Below are positions 1-11,765 of a stretch of 64,000 nt of DNA, one piece after another. Location of the stretch: positions 79,480-143,479 of the forward strand of contig JASANE010007249.1 in NCBI GenBank assembly GCA_030248225.1, given 5' to 3'. Positions within the stretch are counted from its first letter, which is position 1, and every line of letters begins with the position of its first letter. The stretch is from Trileptium ribeirensis. Lineage: Eukaryota > Nematoda > Enoplea > Enoplida > Thoracostomopsidae. The translations under genes and the position numbers were made by a program. The notes under the pieces were generated by a model. It worked only from the letters and a program-made list of their open reading frames with translations, did no database searches and was not told the DNA's origin.

Positions 1-1500
1 GACACGTTTTCAAACCTGACAGGTGCTAATTATATTTATGGCCAACAGCAGCCAAAATCTGTGGTAACATGTCCTTCACTAGTCTCCACCGTTCCAATGC
101 CATGGAGAGTTTAATTGATGTTAAATGCGGATATTTGCTAGACAACAACTTTGATTTTATTACATCATGTTTCTACTGATGATCATCAATGCGCGTCGAA
201 GACGTCTTATTAGGTATGGCTGTGATAGAACCCAATATTCATTAACTATGTGCAAATTTCACAGATCCAAACAAACGTTTCATTCCAAAACTGATATACA
301 GTAGTAATATGAATTACCGAAATAATTTGTTTCAGATTTGCAGTGTACCATCGAAATCCTACAAGTCTTTAGACACATTTTAGTTATAGACTCTAATAGT
401 TGATATTTATATAATCCAACTTTTCACAAAACGCAAATGATAACAGACAGACAGAATGTATTGAATGATGAGCTAAGCGTTAAACCGTTTTGTACGACAT
501 GGCGTGACTACTAACAAATATTGTGTATCAATCACAATATTCCAAAGCGGCTGGACCGATAACTAATAAAAAAACTTGCGTTTAATTAATAAACTTTTAA
601 ATAGAAAAGGAATCTTAAAAACAAAAACCATCTGATGGCCTGTACCCAGGCGCGTAGCCAAGTGGGCATGGGGTGTGCCCTCCGTACAGCATCTGTGCCC
701 CCTATAACAGAAAAGTGAACTTCGCGGTTATGTGTGAATGGTGCGTTTAAAGCTGTGTCCCGTAGTAGTTTCACTGCCCTACCGTGCAAAAGTTTCTGGT
801 ACGTCCGTACCAATACCACCTAGGTTTGTAATAACAAAGCAGAGCCATGTACTAGAAACGAAAGGCCATTAGCAATTTTTAACAAAATCGTAACTAAACC
901 ATCGGTGTTTTACTGTGCGTTGGCCATAGCCAAAAGCAGTAAAATGTCCAAATTTGAAACCTTTAAGGTCGCCCTTTTAAATGTAGCACTAATCGTGAAC
1001 ATAGATACGAATTTAGTGCAATAAGGCATGTGGCGCTACAGATTTTGTACCAATAAGCAATATGATTGCCACATATTCTGTAGGTATAAATATGCCAATA
1101 CATTTTACAATGTGCAGTGAGCGCACACATTTATCTGTGAACGCTGCATTATGTTTCTTTCGAGAATACAATTATCAGTTATCGTTGTTTTCTGTAAAAC
1201 TGTTGGTTTAATATCGGTGGATACGGATATCTTAATATGCGCTTGACGATACAAATTATCTGGATATGCTAAGTGGCGTAACGTATCCGAATAAAGCTGG
1301 AACTGTATCAGTTATAAATTCGGTCAATGCTTCGCAGGCCTTAGACGGTGACTCCGTATTCGCGCCACGCCGAGTCAACGTTGCTGTAGCAATGCACTGG
1401 CAGCACTATTATCGTCATGGATTAATGATTTTCTGAGTGTAGAGAGATCTTCACAACACCGAAATGTAATCCTATTTTTGCCGTATCCAAAGGCGTTTAC
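1..1500. other. AT-rich region without recognisable genes
   Basis: No coding signature was recognised on either strand. A phrase near 1130 (ATCTGTGAACGCTGCATTA) recurs near 2370, marking a dispersed repeat family whose other parts surround the 1.7-2.8 kb block. Short open frames here lack the composition of real protein. Confidence 0.5.
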
Positions 1501-1769
1501 TACAGTCGGTGGATGATATGACGGACGATTGGAACCCTTTCTGGGGACGGCTATATTGATCCATGCTCATAGGGAGCTGATAGGGGTACCCTCCTCCCTG
1601 CGGCTCGGACTGCCCCCGCTGACGGGTCATTCAACCCCACCTGCTCTGGAGGCGTTGCAGGCGCCGCACTCCCCCTGGGAAGCCGAAGGCCTTCTTCTTC
1701 CCCAAGGCCCCGGCTACCCCCTGGGACATATAAAATCTTCAGCATGCACGGGTATGTTACTTCGGTATA

Positions 1770-1930
1770 TCGGCATTTTTAACACGAAAATTTGATATCC
1801 ATCTTTATAGAAATCCCGAAATATTGTGATCGTATTATCGACAAAACTGTTAGCAATCACACACCACTGAAAATAGGCTTGCAAAAGTCACCTCGTATTA
1901 CTTAATTTATGCAGAGTTAACAGATACTTG
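1770..1930 (+). repeat. Diverged direct repeat, copy 1
   Basis: This segment matches 2660-2800 with scattered substitutions. Both contain the order: a TTGATATC phrase, an AAAACTG phrase, AATCACA, CACCACTG/TACCACTG, AAATAGGC and GCAAAAGTCAC. Each copy is preceded by a GC-rich patch (about 1590-1730 and 2545-2620), so the unit is probably about 0.9 kb and twice inserted or duplicated. It has no coding potential. Confidence 0.6.
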
Positions 1931-1963
1931 TGTGCCAGTCACTACACATTATGGCTAAATTTT

Positions 1964-2220
1964 TAAGAAAGCTGCTACAGAAATTGTGTCAATGTTAGAA
2001 TAACATATACAGAAGCTGTGTCACTTTTAGAAACGCTGTTACAGAAACTGTGCTACTTTTAGAAAAGCTGCTACAGAAACTGTGTCACCTATGAAAAAAC
2101 TGCTACAACAACTGTGTTACTTTTAGAAAAACTGCTACACAGACTTTATCAATTCCAACAAAAACTGATACATAAATTCAGCCAATTTTATGAAAGTGAC
2201 ACAGCTTATGTAGCTCCTTT
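1964..2220 (+). repeat. Degenerate minisatellite array A (~35-bp units)
   Basis: About seven imperfect units of roughly 33-36 bp are built on GCTGCTACAGAAACTGTGTC followed by ACTTTTAGAAA. The last unit reads in the opposite orientation (GTGACACAGCTTATGTAGC), so the array ends in an inversion. Units are diverged 15-30% by eye. The same unit in reverse complement forms the longer array at 6.7-7.4 kb. Confidence 0.75.
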
Positions 2221-2659
2221 TTAAAATATGCAGGTTTATTTCCGAGGCTATGGTCATCGTATACACATATAAAGGTCCATACATTGCCACGTGGGTTAAA
2301 ATCAAGTAGTTCTAACATAAAAAATGCTGTTTAAATGCTATGGCAATTAAATAGACTGCAATTACTACACAAAACTATCTGTGAACGCTGCATTAATGTA
2401 GCCCGGTCAAGAGTAAGGCTGGCTGTCAGGAGTAAGGTCACAGGCTGGGCACCACTTCGCGCAACTGAAATTCACGGCAAACTGTGTAAACTGTGCAAAC
2501 TGTGTAAACTTTCATTATGTATAACACCCTCACTTAATACGCCTAATTCGCAGCGGGCTGCCTGGGCTTCCCGAGGACCCGAATACCCTCCCTCGCCACC
2601 CGGACCTCGAACCTTGAGTGTGTATGTCTATAATGTCTACGGTACATGGTCATTTTCAA

Positions 2660-2800
2660 CAGTGGAACTTGATATCAGCCTTATAACAAGCCGCGAAACA
2701 TGTAGTCGGTAAAACTGATAGAAATCACATACCACTGCAAATAGGCCTGCAAAAGTCACACCGCATTTCAATAATGTAATGCAGCCCGTGTTAAGGTTAA
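2660..2800 (+). repeat. Diverged direct repeat, copy 2
   Basis: Partner of the 1770-1930 segment, about 880 bp downstream in the same orientation. The conserved core runs from an AAAACTGATAG phrase to GCAAAAGTCACACC. It is non-coding. Confidence 0.6.
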
Positions 2801-3279
2801 TAGTACATCGGCTTCGTAATCGCAACGTTTCACGTAACTGAAATTGTTGGCAAACAATGTTTTTATTACGTAGATGACCCTCACATAATACTGGTTTTTA
2901 TTAATTTTTTAAAGTTATATTGACGATAAGGCAGAGATAAATTAGTTTTTATAATGTAAACCTGACTCGCCAATCACACCAATATGCGTCTCATGGATGC
3001 CTCAGTTAGCATTATATATTTTATTTTAGAAATCAGTATCAACCGTTTATGACATATATATCTCAAGTATCCGCTACTCTAACTGCATTATAACAAATTC
3101 CTGTGTATCGCCTGGCCAAATTTTAGAACTCAGGTCATCAAATGTTCCAAAGTGCACGCAAGTTGTGGATAATGCAGACAGAAAGTAAGCTTCAGGCTGA
3201 TGTTTCAATATATATTGACCCAAGTTAATTTTCTCAAGAACACTGTGTCATAGAAATTTCTGTAAGAGCTAAATGTAAT

Positions 3280-6200
3280 AACGGGACGCAGCTGCATGGC
3301 GCAACTTCCTAACACCATGCCCATGCGACCTCGGCGATCGTAACTTCAAGGGCGGACCGTGAATGCTACAAACTTTAATCCCATTCTTGGTCAGACCCAA
3401 GAAGCTACGGAGCTTAGCAGACCACAGGCGTGCTTCAAGGGGTGTGTTCGGACCCCGCCCGATTGGTTGCGCACGTATCTAGTCTCTGGTATGATTTCCG
3501 AGGTCCCCAGGGAGGCTAGCACTGACACCTGCTCACAGGTCATGGAGCTTAGCCATTATTCCCTATCTTAGACTCATCGGAAGTTGTTTAGTTCAATTTA
3601 ATGGTGTTAAAAGCTCAAGCAATAGAAGATGAAAATTGTCCTGGAAAGTTGAAGCTCAAAGGGTTTCGCCTAATTAAGATCCTGATATGCTCCGTGCTAG
3701 AGCGTTGTAGCCTATGTGGCCCCACAGGGTTTCGACAAGCCCTGAAAGTTTAATGTCGGAAGGTCGATGGCGTGGCCTGCCTTTCCTTTATGAATTTAAT
3801 TCTGAGAACCATGATTGGACTGGTGTAACTTTTGCCTTGTTGAAGCATAGGGTATGGGAAAGTTCCTAGTGAAATTTCGAGCTAGCGGGGAATGCGAGTT
3901 GAATTTATGTGACGACTTCTACAACTTTTATCTCTTGGTTCAAGCAATCAAACGGTAGTGGCAGAAGGCCATGCACGCCAGTGCTTGGGACATTCTCGCC
4001 CACAAGCCGTGACGGGCAGTGCCTGGTCGTCCGAGCGGACAAACCACAGAAAATCCCTATCGTCTCGGTATGAATTAGGACTGTACTCGGTGCTCATGAT
4101 ACAAAGTTTATTTACATGATTAAAAGTTTTATCAATGGGGCGAGTGTTTCTGAACGACTATCGGGGCGGACTAAGTGAGTTAAGTCGGGGAAGCCTAGTA
4201 TTAACTCGCTTCAATACATTACGGGGCACGAGGCGTAAAAAGGAGGACAGAGACGGAGCGTGCAGATATCCGCCAGTTCGCGGACTAGGGGCGGTTATCC
4301 CTGATTCGGCTTAATGTTAGCCACTCTTCAGCTATGGAGCGCAATAAGCAGGGGCCCTAGAGTGCTTCGGAAAATGCTCCTTTAAAGCGTGTCACCTTGG
4401 ACGTTGTTCCTCTACACGCGGTGACTGGCAGTAGACAGGGTTAACGAAAACGGCGGCGGCGGGTGTTGAGTATGCGAGTTCTACTCTGGCAACACAAAAC
4501 ACAGCCTGGTTGGTACCCAACATAAGACCGTCGATAAGATACTCCGAGGGGTGCCGACTAATTTACTCTGGCGACTCGTTCGTGGTAATGCCTACATGAT
4601 TTATTTCATCGTTTCGGGTAACTTTGTCTACCAAACAGTACGACTGACCGAAGGGGAGCAAGAAAAGAGGTGGTGGAATAGTTCATCAGATTCTGACCGG
4701 TGGGGGCTGGTCGTATCGTGAAAACAGAACGATGCGATCTCCTAGGCAATTTCTGGGCCGCCCCAGGGGCGAACCTGGTTATTTAAATTTAGCTCGACTC
4801 CGCGGCCGATTTTATAGGAGGTTCGGTAGGGGTACGACCCACGGGCAGTATGTGCCCTGCCGATCTGTTATCCGATCTCATTTCCTAACCTTAGGGTTGC
4901 TTTAAAACTACGGGGTACGGATCGGTCGGCTCCAGACGCGTCCGCGTCTTTCCTTTTCTCTTTGGTTGTTTTCTCTTTTGCTCTCTCTATCGCTCATCCT
5001 ATCGCCTTAGTGATTTATGCACTGCAGTATTGCAGTGTCTCGACTGCACTGTAGCGCAGTTCAGTTAACATCGATTTAATAGTCGATGTTACTATATTCC
5101 TATGGCTGAATGGTTATGACATGTGATTCTACAGCGGGCTTAATTTCCCCGTGCAGGATCGAATCTGCTAAAGGGCAAAAAGGAAAGGGAAAACAGAAAT
5201 GAAATCTAAATGATGCTCATACGTAGTACATAGCCTAACGGGCAACTCAGGATAAATAGTGAAATCAAACTAAACTCAGCGATCAACTCGCTTCAAAGAA
5301 AAATCGGGGTTTTGCACTCGCTTGCTATGGGGCCAAGATGGCCTAAGCGAGCGGGTGAGTTTTCTTTATTGCCAGGAGTGATTTAAATATTTTATTTTGA
5401 AGACGGGAACACGGCGAGTGTCTCCCGCAAGAAGTACCGACAGCAAAATCCATGCTGGCGCATGCGGTCGCTTTCTTCTAGCAACGGTTATTGCGGGACG
5501 TTAGCCTTAAAGGAAGACCATGTAGTTTTATTACGGTGAACACTCGTAAGTTTGATCGTTTTAATAGTAGTATACTTCAGAGTGCAACCAAAATCTGTAA
5601 TCTGTGCGCACCTAAACGCTATAAAACAGGAGCCCAATAATAAAATCGAGACAATCCATTACCAACGTTCCTTGTGAACGGCAAACACCTTAAGCTCAAA
5701 CTCAGGTACTTAGAATTTGCTCAATCTTTTGTATTCCCAAATTTCCTTAGCTCATTCGGATAAATGAAATTTTAAGCGCTTCCTAAAGCCCAACGGAGGC
5801 TAGTCCTCCGTCCCTAATCTGTATTTCTGTCCGAGCTCAAACACGGCATGAGCGTCGAACAAACAACTAAATTTGTAAACCATAAAAGCAAACCGTTAAA
5901 CAAGTCCCTATTTCTTCGGCGTACACGTTCAAGAAAATTTCACCGTGATCGGCTCAGGAATATTCGATAACCCTTACTCAAAAGCGGCAAGTCATGTAAA
6001 ACCTGGACGAGAGGCGTCCAGCTTGGTGTGCCCTACCTAAGACCACGAGGAATCAGCTGGACTTCGATTTTGTCACCTACAGTCTGTCACCATCCCGTGC
6101 AATCGCTCAAGATGCCCAAAACGTGTGAGGGTTTGTCAACGAACTTATTAGATTGCCTATAAACGGCCTGTCACTGTTACATTTGGCCAAACTAAACCCT

Positions 6201-6650
6201 CATACTCTCGGTTCTCCTCATGGCTTACAATATTCGGTCCGGGACAGCAATTGCTAGTCCCCTTCCGCGAGACGGAAGATGTCTGCGCGGGTGCTCCAAT
6301 CGTGGAATCCCATTCCAAACGGAGAAACCGAAAAGCACGAGAAAGCACAAATCGATGTAAAACCATACTACAAACCTCAAGCGTCGGAGCCGGTCAGTGA
6401 AGTCGACCGATCTCCGAGCTGCCGATTGTCGAACTGATTCCAAGTGTCGACGCGATGGTCGTAACGTCGACTTTCGGGTCTGTATTGTGGGATGCGATTT
6501 CGTCGCCATCCAATCGTTGACGATTTCTTGACGCCCACTTTTTTGGGTTTCTTCTTTGCCGTCCAATCGGGGACACTTCCGGAAATTCAAATTTGACAGC
6601 TACGTCGTTGCCTTTAGGGAAAGTCGGCTTCAATCGAACTTGCCGACATC
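3280..6650. other. GC-elevated non-coding block, possibly a decayed repeat or LTR
   Basis: Base composition changes visibly here, with many G/C runs and CpGs compared with the AT-rich flanks, yet no frame stays open over a recognisable domain. The text is not tandem. I compared it mentally with 5S, 18S and 28S rRNA landmarks and with the retroelement 3' flank and found no convincing match. The minus-strand frames at 6225-6633 are basic and low in hydrophobics and could be a gag-like remnant, but this is only a guess. A tRNA-Ser-like relic lies inside at about 5.1 kb. Origin unknown. Confidence 0.35.
5100..5172 (+). pseudogene. tRNA-Ser-like relic (tRNA pseudogene or SINE head)
   Basis: A pol III A box (TGGCTGAATGG) at about 5103-5113 is followed 40-odd bases later by a B-box-like GGATCGAATCT at about 5156-5166. 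Between them lies a GGG...CCC arm, as expected for the long variable arm of class II tRNAs. The T arm keeps only four good pairs and seems to lack one base, and no acceptor stem can be closed. It is therefore a degenerate tRNA-Ser/Leu-type copy or the 5' head of a SINE, not a working tRNA gene. Confidence 0.45.
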
Positions 6651-6699
6651 AAACTTGAGCACTCCGAGTACTCGGAGGTCAGCCATCAGCGATTTTAGC

Positions 6700-7380
6700 A
6701 CATTTTCTAAAAGTGACACAGTTTTCGGAGCAGTTTTTAAAAGTTACACAGCTTCTGTACCAGACCTTCTAAAACTGATACAGTTTCTTTGGAAGTTTTC
6801 TAAAGATGAAACAACTTTTGTAGCAGTTTTTTCAAAAGTGACACAGTTTCTTTAGCAGTTTTCTAAAAGCGGCACAATTTGTTTGGCATTTATTCCAGAA
6901 CTGACACAGTTCCCGCAGCACTTTTTCTAAAAGTAACAGAATTCCTGTAGCAGTTTAAAGAAGCCATACAGTTTCTGCAGCAGTTTTTTGCAAAGCCATA
7001 CACTTTCTATAGCAGTTTTCTCAAACGCGACACAGCTTCTGTAGCAGTTTTCCTAATACTGGCACAGTTCCTTTCGCTGTTTTCCTAATAGAAACACGTT
7101 CTGTGGCACTTATTCCAGAACTGACTCAGTTCCTGTAACACTTTTTCTAAAAGTAACACAATTTCTACGGCAGTTTTCTTAAAAGTACCACAGTTTCTGT
7201 AGCAGGTTTTCTAAAAATAAAACAATTTCTGTGGCATTATTCCAGAACTGACACACTTCCTGCAGCACTTTTCCTAAAAGTGACACAATTTTTGTGGCAG
7301 CTTTCTTAAAAGTAGCACAGTTCTGTAGCAGTTTTTCGAAATGTGACACAGTTTATGTAGCAGTTTTTTCAAAAATTTTG
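6700..7380. repeat. Degenerate minisatellite array B (~35-bp units, about 20 copies)
   Basis: About 20 imperfect units are built on CAGTTTCTGTAGCAGTTTTC followed by TAAAAGTGACA. This is the reverse complement of the array at 1.96-2.22 kb. A distinctive variant containing ATTCCAGAACTGACNCA recurs at about 6887, 7107 and 7234, which suggests higher-order duplication. The array is bordered on the right by a phrase like the one next to array A (GTGAAT with ACAATTATCC), so array plus flank form one repeat family present in both orientations. Confidence 0.8.
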
Positions 7381-8633
7381 CCACAATGTGCAATGACTAT
7401 GCACAATTATCCGTGAATATATGGTGGCAATTTCAAATTTTCGTTATGATAGGCCCTCAAAATCAAAACAAATGAATTGTTTAGAATACGATGCGTGGTA
7501 GCAGAAAAGTATACCTAAATACAGTACAACAATGGCAGGTAGTGGGATTATTGTCAGTGATAACCGAGGTCGGCAATAGATTTATGCAACCGACAACAAT
7601 ATTACTCATCGTATTTTTATGGATTAAATTCAGTTCTGATTCATCCGCTATATCCGGCGCTGCATACGTCGTGAGATTTCGAACCATTTGTACAACCAGA
7701 TATTTTACACGTATGCATTGCCCGCATAGCAAGAATCGCAGACAGCCTGAAGCAAATATAATACCGCCCCTATGTGTTTTTCACAACTAAATCTGATTTC
7801 GGTATTTATAAACAAATTGATTGATTTTAGCAATCAGTTTCGCATGTACTGACCCAGTGTATTAAACACTACAGTGGTGCTACAGGATTAAAAACTAAAG
7901 TAGCATCACTTAGCAGAACGCCAAAAGTACGTATTATTTTAACTAAATATTGAATTGAAAAACAAATCGGTATCATTGAGCGGCGACAACTATTCTTATT
8001 CTTAAAAATATGCCGTATGTAATAACTTCGCTAATTTAAATCTGATTAGTGCGCGTAAAAAGCGTAGCTATTACTATACATAATTTTGAGTTAATGTTTG
8101 ATGAATTTTCAAATTGATAGTCTGACCAAAGTCCTTCCTTTATGTCAAAACAGACGTATTTAGGGGCTTCGTTTATTTTCTCATTTGTTGCATTTGTTAA
8201 TTTATTTCTTTTGTTTGATATCTATTGTCTTCACTTCCATTATGCATCTTGATAACGTTTCACTGCCACATGGTGTTTTATTTTAGGCTTCATTGAATCG
8301 TCGGCGGGTGTATGGTATTGCATTGAATAGATATGTTTGAAAAATTTCTGCGGCGAGATGAAGGGAAGGAAGTCTAGTCCAAGCTCAACTTTTGACATTC
8401 CAAATCTCACTTCAGCAGCTCAAATCCAAAGGCAGCAGTAGCACATGAAAATTACCGCACCATTTGTTTTTGCTTGAAACATGAAAATTTAAGTAGTTAA
8501 TTCATAAGTTATAGCATTAAACATAAAAGCTTTTTAGGGCCTCGGGGAGGCCTAACTAGCAGGGAGTTCACCCATTTGGGTATTTTTAGTTTAAACCCCA
8601 TATCACCGTTAAGTTTTATGACTTGTTTTATGC
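7381..8633. other. No gene recognised
   Basis: Overlapping short open frames occur on both strands at about 7480-7790, but neither has a recognisable motif or convincing composition. The rest is AT-rich and stop-dense. Confidence 0.4.
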
Positions 8634-9170
8634 GGGAAGTTCCGTAAGATGTGCCCACGGAGATGGTTAAAATTAAAAGTCGTTTTAATCGATTTAACTC
8701 GATCGCGTTTGACTTATTCCAATTTAAAACAAGTCGATTTAAATTGGCTTGCTCAGAGAAATGTTTAAATCAGCCGATCTCGAGTGACTTTGGCCCAAAA
8801 ATGTTTCAAATTAGCTTGTAGTGAGCTGTCGCACATAGTTTCCAGTTTGCGTGTGACTGTTAGATCGGGATAAATTTGTGATATTTGTCGTAACATATAA
8901 TTTTAATCAATTTTCTCGATGAAAGTTTAAAACACCACGTTTTGAAAACAAACAGCCCGAATTGAAACGACATTTTTGGCGCCAAATTAATTTGTGTACT
9001 TGTCATTCGCACAACGGCCGATTTAGAACGACATTCACCTGAGCAAGCCGATTTAAATCGACTCGTTTTAAATAAGTAAAAGTCAAACCCACTTGACTTT
9101 CATGCCACAAATCAAAACGAATTTTAATTTTAACCATATTCGTAGACCAGGCGCATCTTGTAGCAGTTCC
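8634..9170. mobile_element. Fold-back (long terminal inverted repeat) element, ~537 bp
   Basis: The left arm, about 8634-8766, and the right arm, about 9036-9170, are imperfect reverse complements over roughly 130 bp. Matching anchors are GTAAGATGTGCC against the reverse of GGCGCATCTTG, TGGTTAAAATTAAAA against TTTTAATTTTAACCA, and AAGTCGATTTAAATTGGCTT against the reverse of AAGCCGATTTAAATCGACT. About 270 bp of unique AT-rich DNA forms the loop. No coding capacity and no clear target-site duplication were found. This is the form of a long-TIR MITE. Confidence 0.75.
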
Positions 9171-9224
9171 AACATTATTATTTTATAATACAATAGTGAA
9201 AATTTTTACGAAGATAATGTAATT

Positions 9225-10075
9225 GAGCAGAGCGAAGCGAAGCTCTGATTTCTATAGAGAGACAAATCGCCAGCGTCTGTCCGTCCGTCCGTCGAACTTC
9301 TCAATAACTGCTGGGCCGATTAAAAAATTTTTGAAAGGCCTAATATCTTTCGGGTGCAAGTCGTATATTTTTTGTCAAAATTTGCCTTAGTTAATTAGTA
9401 ATTAACTAGTTAAAAGTGTTAGCCGTTTTTACCATATTCAAACCAAGATTGATTATTTTTCAATGAATAATTAATGTAAAGCTATTATTTCGTTGCGTAT
9501 ACTACCTCTACCCGGATTATGAATCTGGTGTTTATTAGTATTCGAGGATGTTAAAAACATGTTAATTATGTAGTTAATTACCTAATTACAAAGTAATTAT
9601 TAATCAGGTAATTTTTTGAAAATTTTTCAAAGTGCTTACAAACGAGAAAAATTGCACATATGGGTTTTCTATGCCGCTGATCACGATTATGACATTTCTG
9701 AAGCTCTAAAACTTGGCTTCATATGCTAATTAGTTAATTTAATGCAAATTTTAAATTCACATAAAAATTCCTAATTTTTTGCACTCGGGTGTTTTCGATG
9801 TCGCTGATAATGAATATATGACCTTTAAACCTGTATGATTTTATCATGGGTGCCATTTAATTAATTGGCTAATTAGTACTAATTAATTAGCTATTTTTAG
9901 CTAGCTATCTTTTTGTATGGTGGATTTGACATCAATTGTCTAAAACATGATACTTATTATAAATTGATTATATAAATATTTAGTTGAAATACATGTATAC
10001 ATAAATACGTAAGATATAAAATATTTTGACTATTGCTGCGCTCGCTTTTTGTAATTTATTGCGTTTACTAGTATA
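9225..10075 (+). repeat. Dispersed ~850-bp repeat, copy 1
   Basis: This copy aligns along its length with 22195-23045. Shared landmarks in order are AGCGAAGCGAAGC, CTGTCCGTCCGT, CTGGGCCGATT, GAAAGGCCTAATATC, long TTAGTTAATTAG-type tracts, TTTTCGATGTCGCTGAT, and the end TTTTTGTAATTTATT with GTTTACTAGTA. The left end (GAGCGAAGCGAAGC) and right end (GCTGCGCTCGC) are rough reverse complements, so it may be a TIR element without coding capacity. The class is unassigned. Confidence 0.7.
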
Positions 10076-11290
10076 ATAACGGTATTACATCTAATTTGCA
10101 TATTTTGTGTTTTGTTTGAAGTTTCTAGATTAGTTTAGGTATGAGTTTGGTGGTGTGATACCTTGAATATTGACGTTTCATGTTATGTTTACTATCTTGA
10201 TCCAAGTTTTGCTTCGGCTGGACATTAGTGAACACTTTATCGGGTCATATATGCAATAATTGGTCAAGTATATATACCTTGTTGACGTGTGTTTTTGAGT
10301 TTTGGATGCTGAGTTTATGACTAAGTGATCTTATACGTATATCATAGTATTAGCGCGTATCTCGGCCTTCCAATAACAGTCGCGCGGTGGACATGCCTTG
10401 TTATATTTACACCTTGGAGACCGTTGGGTATTAAGGTGTCGTATTGCATAATAACCTGGCGTGGCACTACAAAACAGACTTGTGCGAAAAACAGTAATAG
10501 TGAAATTTATTGTGTAGGGTTATTTTATTCAATATGTAGATGGTTCATTTTATCAACTCGGACACCTGTGGTTTGATTGTCCTGAGAAGGTTGCGGCTTA
10601 TTGAGTAGGCCGCAACACTTATTGCGGGAAAATTCTTGAGCTCCTGTGGGAAGTCTTCAGTTTAAAACCTGCTTGGTTTAGGGTTTCGTCTCATCCGGGG
10701 GCACTAGGAATAACAGATAACCGCGTATTTAGTAAAAATAATGATAAGATTTATTTCAGTCAGGGGCCCTATTTAATATAAGCAACTAATAATAAATAAA
10801 GCGAGTGGTTTCTTTCTATCCGGGGACCTCAATAAACTACATTGTGTGTATTGAATAGATGTAGGATTTCATGCCATCCGGGGCTCAAAAGATTACTAAT
10901 CAGAGCGTAGTGTAACGTAATGGAGAATGCGTGTTGCAGGGATGAAAATTTCCGTCTGTATGTGTGATCACCATAACTCGGGAACGACTTAACCGTTTTC
11001 ATGATATTGGGCTCATTCGAACCGGCATTGTCGGTTTGCCGCCTACATCCCCGAGCGTTTTTGTTTTGAGGTCGGGTTCCGGGGCCAGAGGTCAAAATGA
11101 GGGTTTTCAGCCGATTTTAGTACCCTTCACGGAAACAAGGTTACTTTTATCTTAATTTTCGATTTTTTTTCTGGTTGGTTTTACTTCATAGTAAAATGAT
11201 AAATGCCGATGTCTCTTTGTCTCTTTTTGTTCTTCAATTAATGTTCCGCTTTTGGAGTTATGGGGTTGAGGTATAGCACCCTCGTGATTC
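10076..11290. other. No gene; short repeated phrases and one hairpin
   Basis: ATCCGGGG preceded by a TTTC-containing phrase occurs three times (about 10690, 10815 and 10875). An 8-bp perfect hairpin, GTTGCGGC/GCCGCAAC with an 11-nt loop, lies at 10590-10616. Around 10950-11060 is a phrase (GTGTGATCACCATAACTCGG) of the style seen in the 850-bp repeats. No coding region was recognised. Confidence 0.4.
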
Positions 11291-11295
11291 CTCGT

Positions 11296-11765
11296 CCCAA
11301 AATTCGAAAATTTGTTCTGACGTCCTGGGCGGCTGAAAAGCTTCACGTTGGGGTTTCAGAACATGGGAAACTAATTGCCGGTGTTGGTTTTGCTCTGCCA
11401 CCCATGGTTCCATAGGTACGGGGGTATGGCGCCCCCGGTTCTTTGACCAAAATTCCTAATTTTATTGTGACGCCCTGGGAAGATGATAGCTAGCACATGG
11501 AGGCTTTCAGGCATGGAAAACTCATTTTGTCCCAAAATTCGAAAATTTGTTCTGACGTCCTGGGCGGCTGAAAAGCTTCACGTTGGGGTTTCCGGACATT
11601 GGAAACTAATTGCCGGTTTTGGTTTTGCTCTGCAACCCATGCCTCCATGGGTACGGGGGTATGGCGCCCCAAGGTTCTTTGACCCAAAATTCTTAATTTT
11701 ATTCTGACGCCCTGGGAGGATGATAGCTATCACATGGAGGTTTTTGGGCATGGGAAACTCATTGC
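11296..11765 (+). repeat. Two-copy tandem duplication, period 235 bp
   Basis: Copies start at 11296 and 11531 and share long exact stretches, for example CCCAAAATTCGAAAATTTG and TGACGTCCTGGGCGGCTGAA. Within each copy the second half (GACGCCCTGGGA, GATGATAGCTA, CACATGGAGG) is a diverged version of the first half (GACGTCCTGGGC, GGCTGAAAAGCTTCACG), so the original unit was about 118 bp with an A-B-A-B arrangement. Short frames across it on both strands are by-products. Confidence 0.85.

Noticed and set aside
3280..5000. Ribosomal RNA gene
   Set aside because: The GC-rich, stop-dense text looked rRNA-like, but I could not place conserved 5S, 18S or 28S landmarks.
6700..7380. CRISPR-like array
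   Set aside because: Units are contiguous and degenerate with no unique spacers, and the DNA is animal; it is a minisatellite.
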